Positions 10,041 to 17,110 of a stretch of 32,460 nt of DNA are shown here, in pieces. Where the stretch lies: assembly GCA_938085045.1 (NCBI GenBank), contig CALKGI010000074.1, positions 1 through 32,460 of the forward strand, read 5' to 3'. A model generated the notes under the pieces. It saw nothing but the letters and a program-made list of their open reading frames with translations. It was not told where the DNA came from and made no database searches. This DNA comes from an uncultured Alteromonadaceae bacterium. Lineage in GTDB: Bacteria > Pseudomonadota > Gammaproteobacteria > Enterobacterales > Alteromonadaceae. The number at the start of each line of letters is the position of its first letter. Position 1 is the stretch's first letter. The translations under genes were made by a program, and so were the position numbers.

Positions 10041-10066
10041 GGGCCAAATTAATTGGCCCTTTTTCA
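10041..10066 (+). terminator. Rho-independent terminator after the Cache chemoreceptor
   Basis: gggccaa at 10041-10047 pairs with ttggccc at 10053-10059 across a 5-base loop, followed by a run of T and a second T-rich stretch. It starts 25 bases after the stop codon. Confidence 0.88.
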
Positions 10067-10148
10067 TTTTTCTAGATAACGATTCATCTTCCGTTCAGTT
10101 TACTGCGGTTAATATTGCACTCAGAGTTGCACAAACCAAGGAATAAAC

Positions 10149-10799
10149 ATGAAACCAGTATCACTTGTCATCATCACCGCCTTAAGCGTGTTTTTGATTG
10201 GGGCACCTGTAACAAGTCAGGCCAAAGCACAGCAAAAAGATAGCCGTCAGGTTGTTGTCAATGACAGCAAAAGCAACAATGGCAGCAAGGCCAGTAATCA
10301 TAGGGGTAGCAACAAAAACACCTCACACAGAGCCAATAATCACAAAGGCAACGCCAAGAGCCACGGTAACAAAAACCGCTCTCACGGCAAAAACAAGCAG
10401 CACAATAACAACAAGCACGTATACAACAATGGCCATCGCAGCAAAAAACACCATGGCCACAGACGTCACCGCAGCAACAACATAGCAAAAGCGTTATTAT
10501 TTGGCGCCGCAGTGCATCACACTTTCGGCAGACACGGCAGCCACCACAACGGCCATCCGTGGTGTCCAACGCATCACATTTATCATAGCCATCATCATGG
10601 TTATAACTACAACTACAGCACTAACGTGCACTATAACGCCCCTTACCGAGTAGATACCTTTGTAGAACTAGCAGAAGGTCGATGTTACAAAGTGATTGAA
10701 TACAGCAACGGTGACGAACGTAGAAAACGTATTCGCGACCACCATTGTGATGAATTAGACGAATTTGAAGAATGGGACGACTGGGATGAGCAACAGTAA
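10149..10799 (+). CDS. Secreted His/Asn-rich low-complexity protein
   Basis: 216-residue protein of unknown function. Residues 1-26 are a signal peptide ending in SQAKA. Residues 27-110 are almost entirely Asn, His, Lys, Ser, Gly and Arg, strongly basic and probably unstructured. Then comes a short hydrophobic segment (IAKALLFGAAVHHTFG), a His/Tyr-rich stretch with clusters such as SHHHGYNYNY, and a compact C-terminal part, EGRCYKVIEYSNGDERRKRI, with a second Cys in HHCDEL that could form a disulphide. The extreme end is acidic (EFEEWDDWDEQQ). His clusters suggest metal binding, which is inference only. AAGGA sits about 8 bases before the ATG at 10149, supporting the start. A Cys-rich ORF on the opposite strand is a shadow of this biased composition. 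Confidence 0.85.
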   Translation: MKPVSLVIITALSVFLIGAPVTSQAKAQQKDSRQVVVNDSKSNNGSKASNHRGSNKNTSHRANNHKGNAKSHGNKNRSHGKNKQHNNNKHVYNNGHRSKKHHGHRRHRSNNIAKALLFGAAVHHTFGRHGSHHNGHPWCPTHHIYHSHHHGYNYNYSTNVHYNAPYRVDTFVELAEGRCYKVIEYSNGDERRKRIRDHHCDELDEFEEWDDWDEQQ

Positions 10800-11025
10800 C
10801 GCAGCTTACACGGTGCTGACATGGACAGCAGCACCAGTGCACGGAGATAGTCAACACGGAGCTTTTGGGATGACATACCTGCCCCGCCCAATCACCAATA
10901 GAGTGAGCAGCGGGGCACCTTAGCAAACTAATGACCTAAATCACCGCTTTGATTGATTTCTCTTTGCTGTTCCAACTCACTTAGCATATGCTCAAATAAC
11001 TAGCCTAATTAATTCATGGTGACCG

Positions 11026-11766
11026 ATGCAGCTGTTCAGGTTACAATTTCTACTCTTATTTATAATTGTACCAATTAGCTTTAATATTAGTGCACAGCAA
11101 CTGACTGTCGGTTTCAACTTGACTGGCAACCCTCCATTGACATTTCCACCTCAGCAACATCAAATAGGTATTTACCGCGAAATACTCACAGCCATTGGTA
11201 AACACACTGATGACACTTTTATCTACAAATATTTTCCGCCAAAAAGAATGTTAGTCGCCTTTGAGCGAGGGGCAATTGACATAGAACCAGGCATTAATCC
11301 CGCATGGCGAGAAAATTCCGACATTCACAGCTTATACTCCGTCCCATTTTCAGTTTCTGAAAATATCGTCTTGTTCGCCCGCAATAAAAAAATCATGGTC
11401 AACAACCCCAAAGATCTAATCAATAAACGCATCGGCACCATGCGTGGTTACTTTTACCCAGGTTACAGTAAACTATTTAGGTCAAAACGCATTATTCGAG
11501 AAGACGGTGATAGTGAGTTAAATCTGTTGCAGCGAATGGCAGGCGGGCGTTTAGAGCAAATTTTTATTCAAAAAGATGTGGCTTATTATTGGATGAGCCG
11601 CGACCGGAGTTTTAGCGAGTTTGAAGTGGGCAATGCCAACTTCAAAGATGCAATAATGTTTCGTCTTCACCCCACCAAATCGCAGGCGTTGATGCGAATT
11701 AATGATGCCATTAAGGTATTAAAAGCCAATGGCACCATAGATAAGATTTATGCGCGGTATCGCTAA
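11026..11766 (+). CDS. Periplasmic solute-binding protein, family 3 type
   Basis: 246-residue exported protein of the bacterial extracellular solute-binding family 3 (amino-acid-binding-like) fold. Residues 1-23 are a signal peptide ending in NISA. The mature part begins QQLTVGFNLTGNPPLTF, the usual first strand and ligand loop. IGIYREILTAIGK, FERGAIDIEPGINPAWREN, the lobe-crossing NKRIGTMRGYFYPGY and the closing KANGTIDKIYARYR follow the family order. No permease or ATPase gene is adjacent, so it may be an orphan sensor or accessory binding protein and not part of an ABC importer. The start is supported by a GGTGA-like site just upstream of the ATG. It is convergent with the antiporter gene, with 24 bases between stops and no clear terminator. 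Confidence 0.85.
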   Translation: MQLFRLQFLLLFIIVPISFNISAQQLTVGFNLTGNPPLTFPPQQHQIGIYREILTAIGKHTDDTFIYKYFPPKRMLVAFERGAIDIEPGINPAWRENSDIHSLYSVPFSVSENIVLFARNKKIMVNNPKDLINKRIGTMRGYFYPGYSKLFRSKRIIREDGDSELNLLQRMAGGRLEQIFIQKDVAYYWMSRDRSFSEFEVGNANFKDAIMFRLHPTKSQALMRINDAIKVLKANGTIDKIYARYR

Positions 11767-11790
11767 ATGTTTTTTTGTAGTAACAAGCCC

Positions 11791-13176
11791 CTACAACACC
11801 ACACCAAACACAATATATAATCCAATCGCCACTACTCCACCAAACAATGCATAAGGCAACTGCGTTTTAACATGCTCAATATGGTCACAATCACTGGCCA
11901 GTGATGCCACAACCGTTGTATCAGAAATTGGCGAAGCGTGGTCACCGAAGATACCGCCACCCAAAACCGCGCCCACCAAAAACGCAGGAGGCAAACCGGT
12001 TGCCGCAGCTGTAGGAATTGCAATGGGGATCAAAATCGCAAAAGTACTCCACGATGAACCTGTTGCAAACGCCATCGCTGCTGCGGTTAAAAATATCACC
12101 GGGGCTATCAATAACATCGGCAAATCAGCACTTAACACGCCACTAACATAAATGCCGGTGCCAAATGCTTTTACCGCATCGCCAAAGGCAAAAGACAAAA
12201 CCAAAATCGCCACCACTGGCGACATGCTTTTCAAGCCTTCCCAAGCACCAGCCAAAATCTGTTGAACGCTCATTACCCTATCAATCAAGATAAACGCCAC
12301 CAACAAAACCAAAGACGATACCACCGACCACAATACCGAGAAAGAACCAGAACCCTGCCTGATATCACCATCGCCTGTCCAAGCCAGCAAACAAAAAGTC
12401 TCTACAATCATTAATACCAGCGGCGCGAAAAAATAACGAGTCTTAGTAGATTTATCACTGCCAGCTGGGTCTTTTACCTGCTCGCCTTGACCTTCACGAG
12501 GTTCGCTATACAACGCTGAGTTTTTCATTGGACCAAACACTTTGCCCGAAATCGCCGTAAAATAAGCTAACCCAACCGCAACCAGCGCGTAAAAGTTATA
12601 CCCTATGGTATCAATCAACAGCCCAACACCGTTTTGAATGTTTTGCGCTTCAAGCAAACCCAGAATATACGCGCCCCAACCATTGACCAAAATCAAAACA
12701 CTGATAGGTGCACAGGTAGAATCGATTAAATAAGCCAAAGTAGCGCGGTTCATTTTAAAGCGTTCAAACAATCTTTGACTGGCCATACCGGCAGAGAACA
12801 AGCTCAGGTTAGTGTCGGTAAAAATAACCGAGCCGATTGTTGCAGGTACCAACGCCGCCTTTTTACGCGAATTAACCCAATTTCGTCCTGTAATACGGTC
12901 AACAAACGCATTAATACCGCCGCTTTTTTTCATCAAGGTCAACAAACTACCAATCAGCAACGAATAAACGATAATGCGAAAGTTACCTGTGCTGCTCACA
13001 GTGTCGAACAGCCCCATACCAGTCATTTTTACGCTTTCAATAGGCGAGTAACTGCTAGACAAAAAGTAGGTAAGCCACAGGCCAAATGCCAATGCCAACA
13101 GAGCGTTTTTACGCCAAACAGCGATGATAATCGCAGCCAGCGGCGGCACAATCGTGAGGATGGAAGGTTCGTTCAT
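11791..13176 (-). CDS. Na+/H+ antiporter of the NhaC family
   Basis: 461-residue inner-membrane protein with about eleven hydrophobic helices spread over its whole length. I assign it to the NhaC-type sodium/proton antiporters from NEPSILTIVPPLAAIIIAVW at the start, IGSVIFTDTNLSLFSAGMAS in the first half and the conserved end segment GGGIFGDHASPISDTTVVAS. Members exchange Na+ for H+ or organic ions (for example malate/lactate in MleN), so the exact substrate is open. A hydrophilic loop near residues 218-243 contains EPREGQGEQVKDPAGSDK. The ATG at 13176 has no strong ribosome-binding site. The gene stands alone, divergent from yebG across a 175-base region holding the LexA box. Confidence 0.9.
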   Translation of the reverse strand: MNEPSILTIVPPLAAIIIAVWRKNALLALAFGLWLTYFLSSSYSPIESVKMTGMGLFDTVSSTGNFRIIVYSLLIGSLLTLMKKSGGINAFVDRITGRNWVNSRKKAALVPATIGSVIFTDTNLSLFSAGMASQRLFERFKMNRATLAYLIDSTCAPISVLILVNGWGAYILGLLEAQNIQNGVGLLIDTIGYNFYALVAVGLAYFTAISGKVFGPMKNSALYSEPREGQGEQVKDPAGSDKSTKTRYFFAPLVLMIVETFCLLAWTGDGDIRQGSGSFSVLWSVVSSLVLLVAFILIDRVMSVQQILAGAWEGLKSMSPVVAILVLSFAFGDAVKAFGTGIYVSGVLSADLPMLLIAPVIFLTAAAMAFATGSSWSTFAILIPIAIPTAAATGLPPAFLVGAVLGGGIFGDHASPISDTTVVASLASDCDHIEHVKTQLPYALFGGVVAIGLYIVFGVVL

Positions 13177-13302
13177 GATATTGATTTCACGTAGAATATT
13201 TGTGCGTCATTATGCGGTATCTGCTTTGCTATTTACACAGTTTTAACCTATAAAAGTAGAAATCGCCGGATTTTTGCTTTACCAATCCGCACTTTTAATA
13301 TA

Positions 13303-13318
13303 CTGTATGAACATACAC
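13303..13318 (+). promoter_or_regulatory. LexA (SOS) box upstream of yebG
   Basis: CTGTATGAACATACAC matches the gammaproteobacterial LexA operator CTGT-N8-ACAG at seven of the eight fixed bases. It is palindromic in its core and lies 34 bases before the yebG start. YebG is a classical LexA-controlled gene in E. coli, so site and gene support each other. It should mediate repression that is lifted on DNA damage. Confidence 0.85.
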
Positions 13319-13351
13319 CCCATAAAGTACTAACAGATTAGGCTATTTATC

Positions 13352-13684
13352 ATGGCAGTAGAAACCAGATTCGTCGTCGTTCGTGGAGGTAATGAGATCA
13401 TGACATTTGCTGATAAGAAGGCTGCGGATGAATATGATCGTATGCTCGACATGGCCGACAATTTAACCCACTTATTCTCACAATCAGGCTTAGAGTTAAC
13501 CGATAAATTGCAAGAAGACCTCGGCATTTATCTGGCCAAAAACCGCGAAGAAGTGTTGATCTCTTTATTAGCGAAAAAACGACCGCCAGCACCGGCACCA
13601 AAAGTCGTTGAAGACATCTCGCCCGCTGAAAAACCCGCAAAAAAGAAAAAGCCAGTTAAAAAGGACACAAAAGCTGCTGCCTAA
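13352..13684 (+). CDS. yebG: SOS-induced protein YebG
   Basis: 110-residue cytoplasmic protein matching E. coli YebG along the N-terminal 70 residues: the start MAVETRFVVVRGGNEIMTF, then KKAADEYDRMLDMAD, correspond to the same blocks in E. coli. The last 40 residues differ and form a Pro/Ala/Lys-rich basic tail (KPAKKKKPVKKDTKAAA) that could contact nucleic acid. The biochemical role of YebG is not established; it is known as a DNA-damage-induced gene. The LexA box 34 bases upstream fits this. Its last 29 bases overlap the 3' end of the AraC-family gene on the other strand. Confidence 0.93.
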   Translation: MAVETRFVVVRGGNEIMTFADKKAADEYDRMLDMADNLTHLFSQSGLELTDKLQEDLGIYLAKNREEVLISLLAKKRPPAPAPKVVEDISPAEKPAKKKKPVKKDTKAAA

Positions 13685-14615
13685 TCACCTTAGGCGAGTG
13701 CTTGAAATAACGGCCAAATGCCGTACTGAAATGGCTATGTGAAGAATATCCCAAATCTAGGGCGATATGATTAAGGTCGTCGCCCTGCGCAATTCGCCCC
13801 AATGCCTGCCTTAGGCGCAATTCATTTTTATATTGATGAATCGACTGCCCGCAGACCCTTTTAAACACCCTACACAGATGAAAAACCGAAGCCCCCAACT
13901 GACTGGCTAAATGCGCTAATGAATCATTCTCGGCAAAACCCAGCGTTAATAAAAACTGTGCCCGTTCGGCTAATTCGCGCTGCCTTTGATTAATTTTTTC
14001 TGAACCAGCCAAAGGGTCGACCCGCAAGCTGTTACTCAAAATCGACATTGCCACTTCTTCGACCCGTGCCGCGTCAATTTGCAACTGCCCTGCATTACCT
14101 GCGAGTAAATAGTTAACCAATAACCGCTGACGCACAAAATTGTCGGTTTGGCTCGGTAAATGACTGAAACTAAAAGGTCGTTCAATAGACGCTATTGAGG
14201 CATGTGAAGAGAGTTGAGACCCAGCCCCCGCTTCGTCTAACACCTGCGCAGAAAACTCAAACCAATCAGAAATATCACCTCGGGTATCATGCGCTTTGCG
14301 GGTATAGTCTTGGTGTTTATTATAAAACGCGATTAACTTTTCATTGGCGTGAAAACACTCACCCTCTTGGTGTTTAATTGCCACACTGGTGCGAGGAAAA
14401 ACCATAGTGGGTTGTCCTATTACACCAGAATGATGGAAGCGGGGATGTTCAACTGGTGCATGAAAACGGCCAATAGTTACCGCGTCACCAACAAACAGGA
14501 CTTGATTAAACTCTTTAACCCATTGTGGTTGAGATTCTTTTACCGCAAATGATTGTAAACTGGCCAAAGTAATATCTCGTATTAAGTGTAAAACCAGTTT
14601 AAACCAAATGAGCAA
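13656..14615 (-). CDS. AraC-family transcriptional regulator
   Basis: 319-residue regulator with two C-terminal helix-turn-helix units. The first is near residues 235-258 (LAHLASQLGASVFHLCRVFK), the second near 285-308 (LNHIALDLGYSSHSHFSTAF), followed by the usual FKHSPKVIRQQ ending. The N-terminal 200 residues form an effector domain I cannot assign; it includes a His-containing stretch HAPVEHPRFHHSG. The start is uncertain: the longest frame begins at a TTG at 14615 with no obvious ribosome-binding site, and no ATG or GTG gives a better full-length product. It is divergent from the DUF1579-like gene at 14687, a likely target by position. Its stop lies inside yebG, giving a 29-base tail-to-tail overlap. 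Confidence 0.9.
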   Translation of the reverse strand: MLIWFKLVLHLIRDITLASLQSFAVKESQPQWVKEFNQVLFVGDAVTIGRFHAPVEHPRFHHSGVIGQPTMVFPRTSVAIKHQEGECFHANEKLIAFYNKHQDYTRKAHDTRGDISDWFEFSAQVLDEAGAGSQLSSHASIASIERPFSFSHLPSQTDNFVRQRLLVNYLLAGNAGQLQIDAARVEEVAMSILSNSLRVDPLAGSEKINQRQRELAERAQFLLTLGFAENDSLAHLASQLGASVFHLCRVFKRVCGQSIHQYKNELRLRQALGRIAQGDDLNHIALDLGYSSHSHFSTAFGRYFKHSPKVIRQQLLCPF

Positions 14616-14686
14616 TAATTTGAAAGAAAGCTGTTTTTTGCCATGCTAATGTAAATATATACCTCAACAACAATGGTTTAATTACA

Positions 14687-15196
14687 ATGCAAAAAACACT
14701 GCTACTCGCTTTGACCTTAGCCTTATTGCCAACATCTTTACAAGCCCAAAAACCCAAACCAGTCCCCTGCTCTGCCCAGCAATACCGTCATTTCGATTTT
14801 TGGATTGGCAATTGGGAAGTCAAAGGTGCAAAAGGCAAAGTCGTCGGTCACAGCCAAATCAAACAAATACTCAAAGGCTGCGCCATTAGCGAGAGCTGGA
14901 GCAGTACCACGGGTTATAAAGGGGTGAGTTACAACTTCTTCGACAACGCTAAAGGTCAATGGCATCAAACCTGGATTGGTGGCGCCGGTGGTGCACTTTA
15001 TCTTGATGGTAACCTCAAAGACGGCAAAATGGTGTTAAAAGGCCAAACCAAAGGTAAAGATGGCAAAATGACAATGCAAAAAATCACCTGGACACCAATG
15101 GACGATGGCCGAGTCAGCCAGCACTGGGAAGTGTCAAAAGATGATGGCAAGAACTGGAAAAACAGCTTCTTGGGGTATTACTCGAAGGTAAACTAA
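14687..15196 (+). CDS. Exported DUF1579-like protein
   Basis: 169-residue protein with a signal peptide at 1-20 (ending SLQA). The mature part begins with a Pro/Lys segment and then RHFDFWIGNWEV, the hallmark start of the DUF1579-type, lipocalin-like beta-barrel family. Repeated strands follow, such as GQWHQTWIGGAGGALYLDG, KDGKMVLKGQTKGKDGKMTM and KITWTPMDDGRVSQHWEV. The family is thought to bind small hydrophobic ligands, but no activity is established. It is divergent from the AraC-family regulator with 71 bases between starts, which makes regulation by that protein plausible. The only unusual feature is its location directly before the 15206-15548 repeat complex. Confidence 0.85.
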   Translation: MQKTLLLALTLALLPTSLQAQKPKPVPCSAQQYRHFDFWIGNWEVKGAKGKVVGHSQIKQILKGCAISESWSSTTGYKGVSYNFFDNAKGQWHQTWIGGAGGALYLDGNLKDGKMVLKGQTKGKDGKMTMQKITWTPMDDGRVSQHWEVSKDDGKNWKNSFLGYYSKVN

Positions 15197-15205
15197 TCGT
15201 ATTTT

Positions 15206-15548
15206 CGTACGGCTGCGTGGCGGCGGACTCCCATGTCCGCCCTTGGTTCGATTCATCTACAACCCTGTAAAAGACCAACCATGGGCGCGCACGGGGGCGG
15301 CCAATACTGTTGACTTAAGATAAAAAAAACCAAAAACTTATCACCACAGAGAACACAGAGGACACAGAGAAGGGCAAAAAACAGCAAATTGGGTCTTTTT
15401 TCTTTTCTCTGTGCTCTTTGCGCTCTCTGTGGTGAAAAATCTTTTAAAGAAAATACTACCAGCTACTAGAATATCGCTCCCCTTTGGTAGACCACGTGAA
15501 ATAGAAACAGTCCTTAAGTCAACAGTATTGACGGGGGCGGCCCCTACG
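15206..15548. repeat. Imperfect palindromic repeat interrupted by a MITE-like insertion
   Basis: This fills the 352-base gap between the DUF1579-like gene and hisS. Without the insertion at 15302-15530 the flanks join into a roughly 100-base unit that starts cgtacgg at 15206 and ends with the acgggggcggc block plus ccctacg at 15548. It contains an imperfect inverted repeat (ccttggtt at 15241-15248 against aacc at 15277-15280, plus GC-rich arms) and a small internal hairpin, gcggac/gtccgc, at 15223-15240. A similar GGGC...CACGGGGG...CTACG sequence recurs at 29638-29666. The unit ends exactly before the hisS stop codon at 15549-15551, so hisS transcription must run into it. Confidence 0.7.
15302..15530. 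mobile_element. MITE-like element, 229 bp, with terminal inverted repeats and target duplication
   Basis: The ends are perfect 18-bp inverted repeats: CAATACTGTTGACTTAAG at 15302-15319 and its complement at 15513-15530. Directly outside both ends is the same 11-base sequence, acgggggcggc (15291-15301 and 15531-15541), as expected for a target-site duplication. The element has no transposase gene. Inside is a second palindrome: caccacagagaacacagag-type sequence at 15342-15370 against its inverted, slightly diverged copy at 15407-15434. The terminal-repeat length and 11-base duplication resemble IS4-family elements, which is inference. The inner CACAGAG repeat resembles one I recall from other bacterial genomes. 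Confidence 0.8.
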
Positions 15549-16910
15549 TCATGACAACGGATTAACCGACCGTTTAGAAGAAGGCACAATCCGCGTTTGG
15601 TAACCCACATCAGCAGGCTCCCACGAATGAATATCCATAGCTACTTGCTCACCAGATTGAATATTCTTAACCTCGTCAGACTCACCCGCAAACATAATGT
15701 AAGGAATGCCTTTACGGTCAGCATAACGAATTTGCTTAGCAGTTTTCACGGCACTGTCGTGGAACACTTCGACATTAATACCACGGTCGCGTAGTACTTC
15801 GGCTTTGGCCGACAACTTAGACGCATCAGCATCTGGGTCGTGAATAATAAGTACGCTAGTTGGCGACTTTTCTGCCAAAGCCAAACGCCCTTCTTTTAAC
15901 ATCTTGCCAAAGATACGGGTGAAACCAATTGAGATACCAACACCGGGCAGCTTCTTCTTGAGGAACATGCCAACCAAGTTTTCGTAACGACCACCAGCAA
16001 AAACGGTAGGGAAACCCGGGTATTCAGCCAGTTTACCTTCGTAAACTGTGCCCGTGTAATAATCTAAACCACGAGCGATTGACAAATCAGCACATACAGC
16101 GCCAGTTGGTACATCGCTAGCGCTGTCCATAACATATTTCAGCTCTTCTAAACCTTGCTCAAGCAATTCGTTGGTCACGCCAAGTGCTCGAACCTGCTCA
16201 ACAAAGCTGCTGTCGAAGGTTTTGATTTTGGCCAAATCTAAACAACGCTGTGCAAGCTCAGCACTAAGGCCCAAATCTGACTGCAACAACTTAGATACGC
16301 CGTCATCGCCAATTTTATCGAGTTTGTCGACAATCGAAATCGCCTTCATCGAGTCTGCGATTTCTAACCCTTCGTAATACCCTTGTAAAATTTTACGGTT
16401 ATTTACGTGGGTTCGAACTTCATCTAAACCAATCGTGCTGAGAACCTTGTGAACCAAACGCACCATTTCAGCATCAAAGTGCAAAGAAATCGACTCGTTA
16501 TCAATTACATCAATATCTGCCTGAGTAAACTCACGATAACGCCCTTCTTGCGGCCGCTCACCGCGCCAAGCACGCTGAATTTGATAACGTTTAAACGGGA
16601 AAGTCAGGTTGTTAAAGTTTTGAGCGACGTATCGGGTCATTGGCACGGTTAAGTCAAAATGCAGCGCCAAACGTGAGCCTTTTTTGTCATCGTCGTCGGC
16701 TTTTAACCGTTTAAGTCCATAAATCTCTTTATCAACATCATCACCTTTGGCGGTAATAACGCTCACTTCTTCGACCGATGACGGATTGATTGAAGCATAA
16801 CCGTAACTTTCAAAAATTTGCCGGGCAGTATCTAACCATTGCTGCTCAATTCGACGGGCTTCTGGCAGCCATTCAGGAAATCCACTCACTACTTTGGGGA
16901 GCTTTGCCAT
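15549..16910 (-). CDS. hisS: Histidyl-tRNA synthetase, actinobacterial-type
   Basis: Class II aminoacyl-tRNA synthetase that charges tRNA-His, 453 residues. Motif 2 is intact in PFKRYQIQRAWRGERPQEGR followed by YREFTQADIDVID. The HisRS signature ARGLDYYTGTVYEG and the motif 3 region FAGGRYENLV...PGVGISIGFTR are present, and an anticodon-binding domain occupies the last 100 residues. The detailed wording (FPEWLPEARRIEQQW, LALHFDLTVPMTRYVAQN, HVNNRKILQGYYEG, IVDKLDKIGDDGVSKLL) resembles the HisRS of high-GC Gram-positives and not the usual gammaproteobacterial enzyme, whose gene normally sits beside ispG; that comparison is from memory. It is a single gene, divergent from the M3 peptidase. Its 3' end touches the repeat complex at 15206-15548. 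It could be the only HisRS here or a second copy. Confidence 0.92.
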   Translation of the reverse strand: MAKLPKVVSGFPEWLPEARRIEQQWLDTARQIFESYGYASINPSSVEEVSVITAKGDDVDKEIYGLKRLKADDDDKKGSRLALHFDLTVPMTRYVAQNFNNLTFPFKRYQIQRAWRGERPQEGRYREFTQADIDVIDNESISLHFDAEMVRLVHKVLSTIGLDEVRTHVNNRKILQGYYEGLEIADSMKAISIVDKLDKIGDDGVSKLLQSDLGLSAELAQRCLDLAKIKTFDSSFVEQVRALGVTNELLEQGLEELKYVMDSASDVPTGAVCADLSIARGLDYYTGTVYEGKLAEYPGFPTVFAGGRYENLVGMFLKKKLPGVGISIGFTRIFGKMLKEGRLALAEKSPTSVLIIHDPDADASKLSAKAEVLRDRGINVEVFHDSAVKTAKQIRYADRKGIPYIMFAGESDEVKNIQSGEQVAMDIHSWEPADVGYQTRIVPSSKRSVNPLS

Positions 16911-17110
16911 GTTTCATACTCACTTAACAATTGACTGATTAAATTGGCCATATTTTCACTCAAAACCGTGGCGCTGTCATGTGAAAAATGTCGTCTTACA
17001 ATTTTACCCGCTCTTTACCGTCATATTTGTTAACAATTGTGTAAAAAAACGTTTACTATTGCAGCCATAATTACAAAATCACTCAATTAGAATCAAATCA
17101 GAGAGTACCG

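Noticed and set aside
10258..10569. Minus-strand Cys-rich ORF of 103 residues
   Set aside because: Its cysteines are the complement of His/Asn/Ser codons in the low-complexity gene on the plus strand.
10880..10917. Hairpin tgccccgc/gcggggca after the His-rich gene
   Set aside because: The 8-bp stem has a 22-base loop and no T tract on either strand; too weak to call a terminator.
11767..11800. Short inverted repeat ttgtag/ctacaa between the binding protein and antiporter genes
   Set aside because: Only a 6-bp stem, with the T run on the wrong side for termination on either strand.
15341..15610. Minus-strand ORF of 89 residues over the MITE
   Set aside because: It spans the insertion and the hisS end in another frame; no transposase motif can be recognised, so I do not call it an IS remnant.
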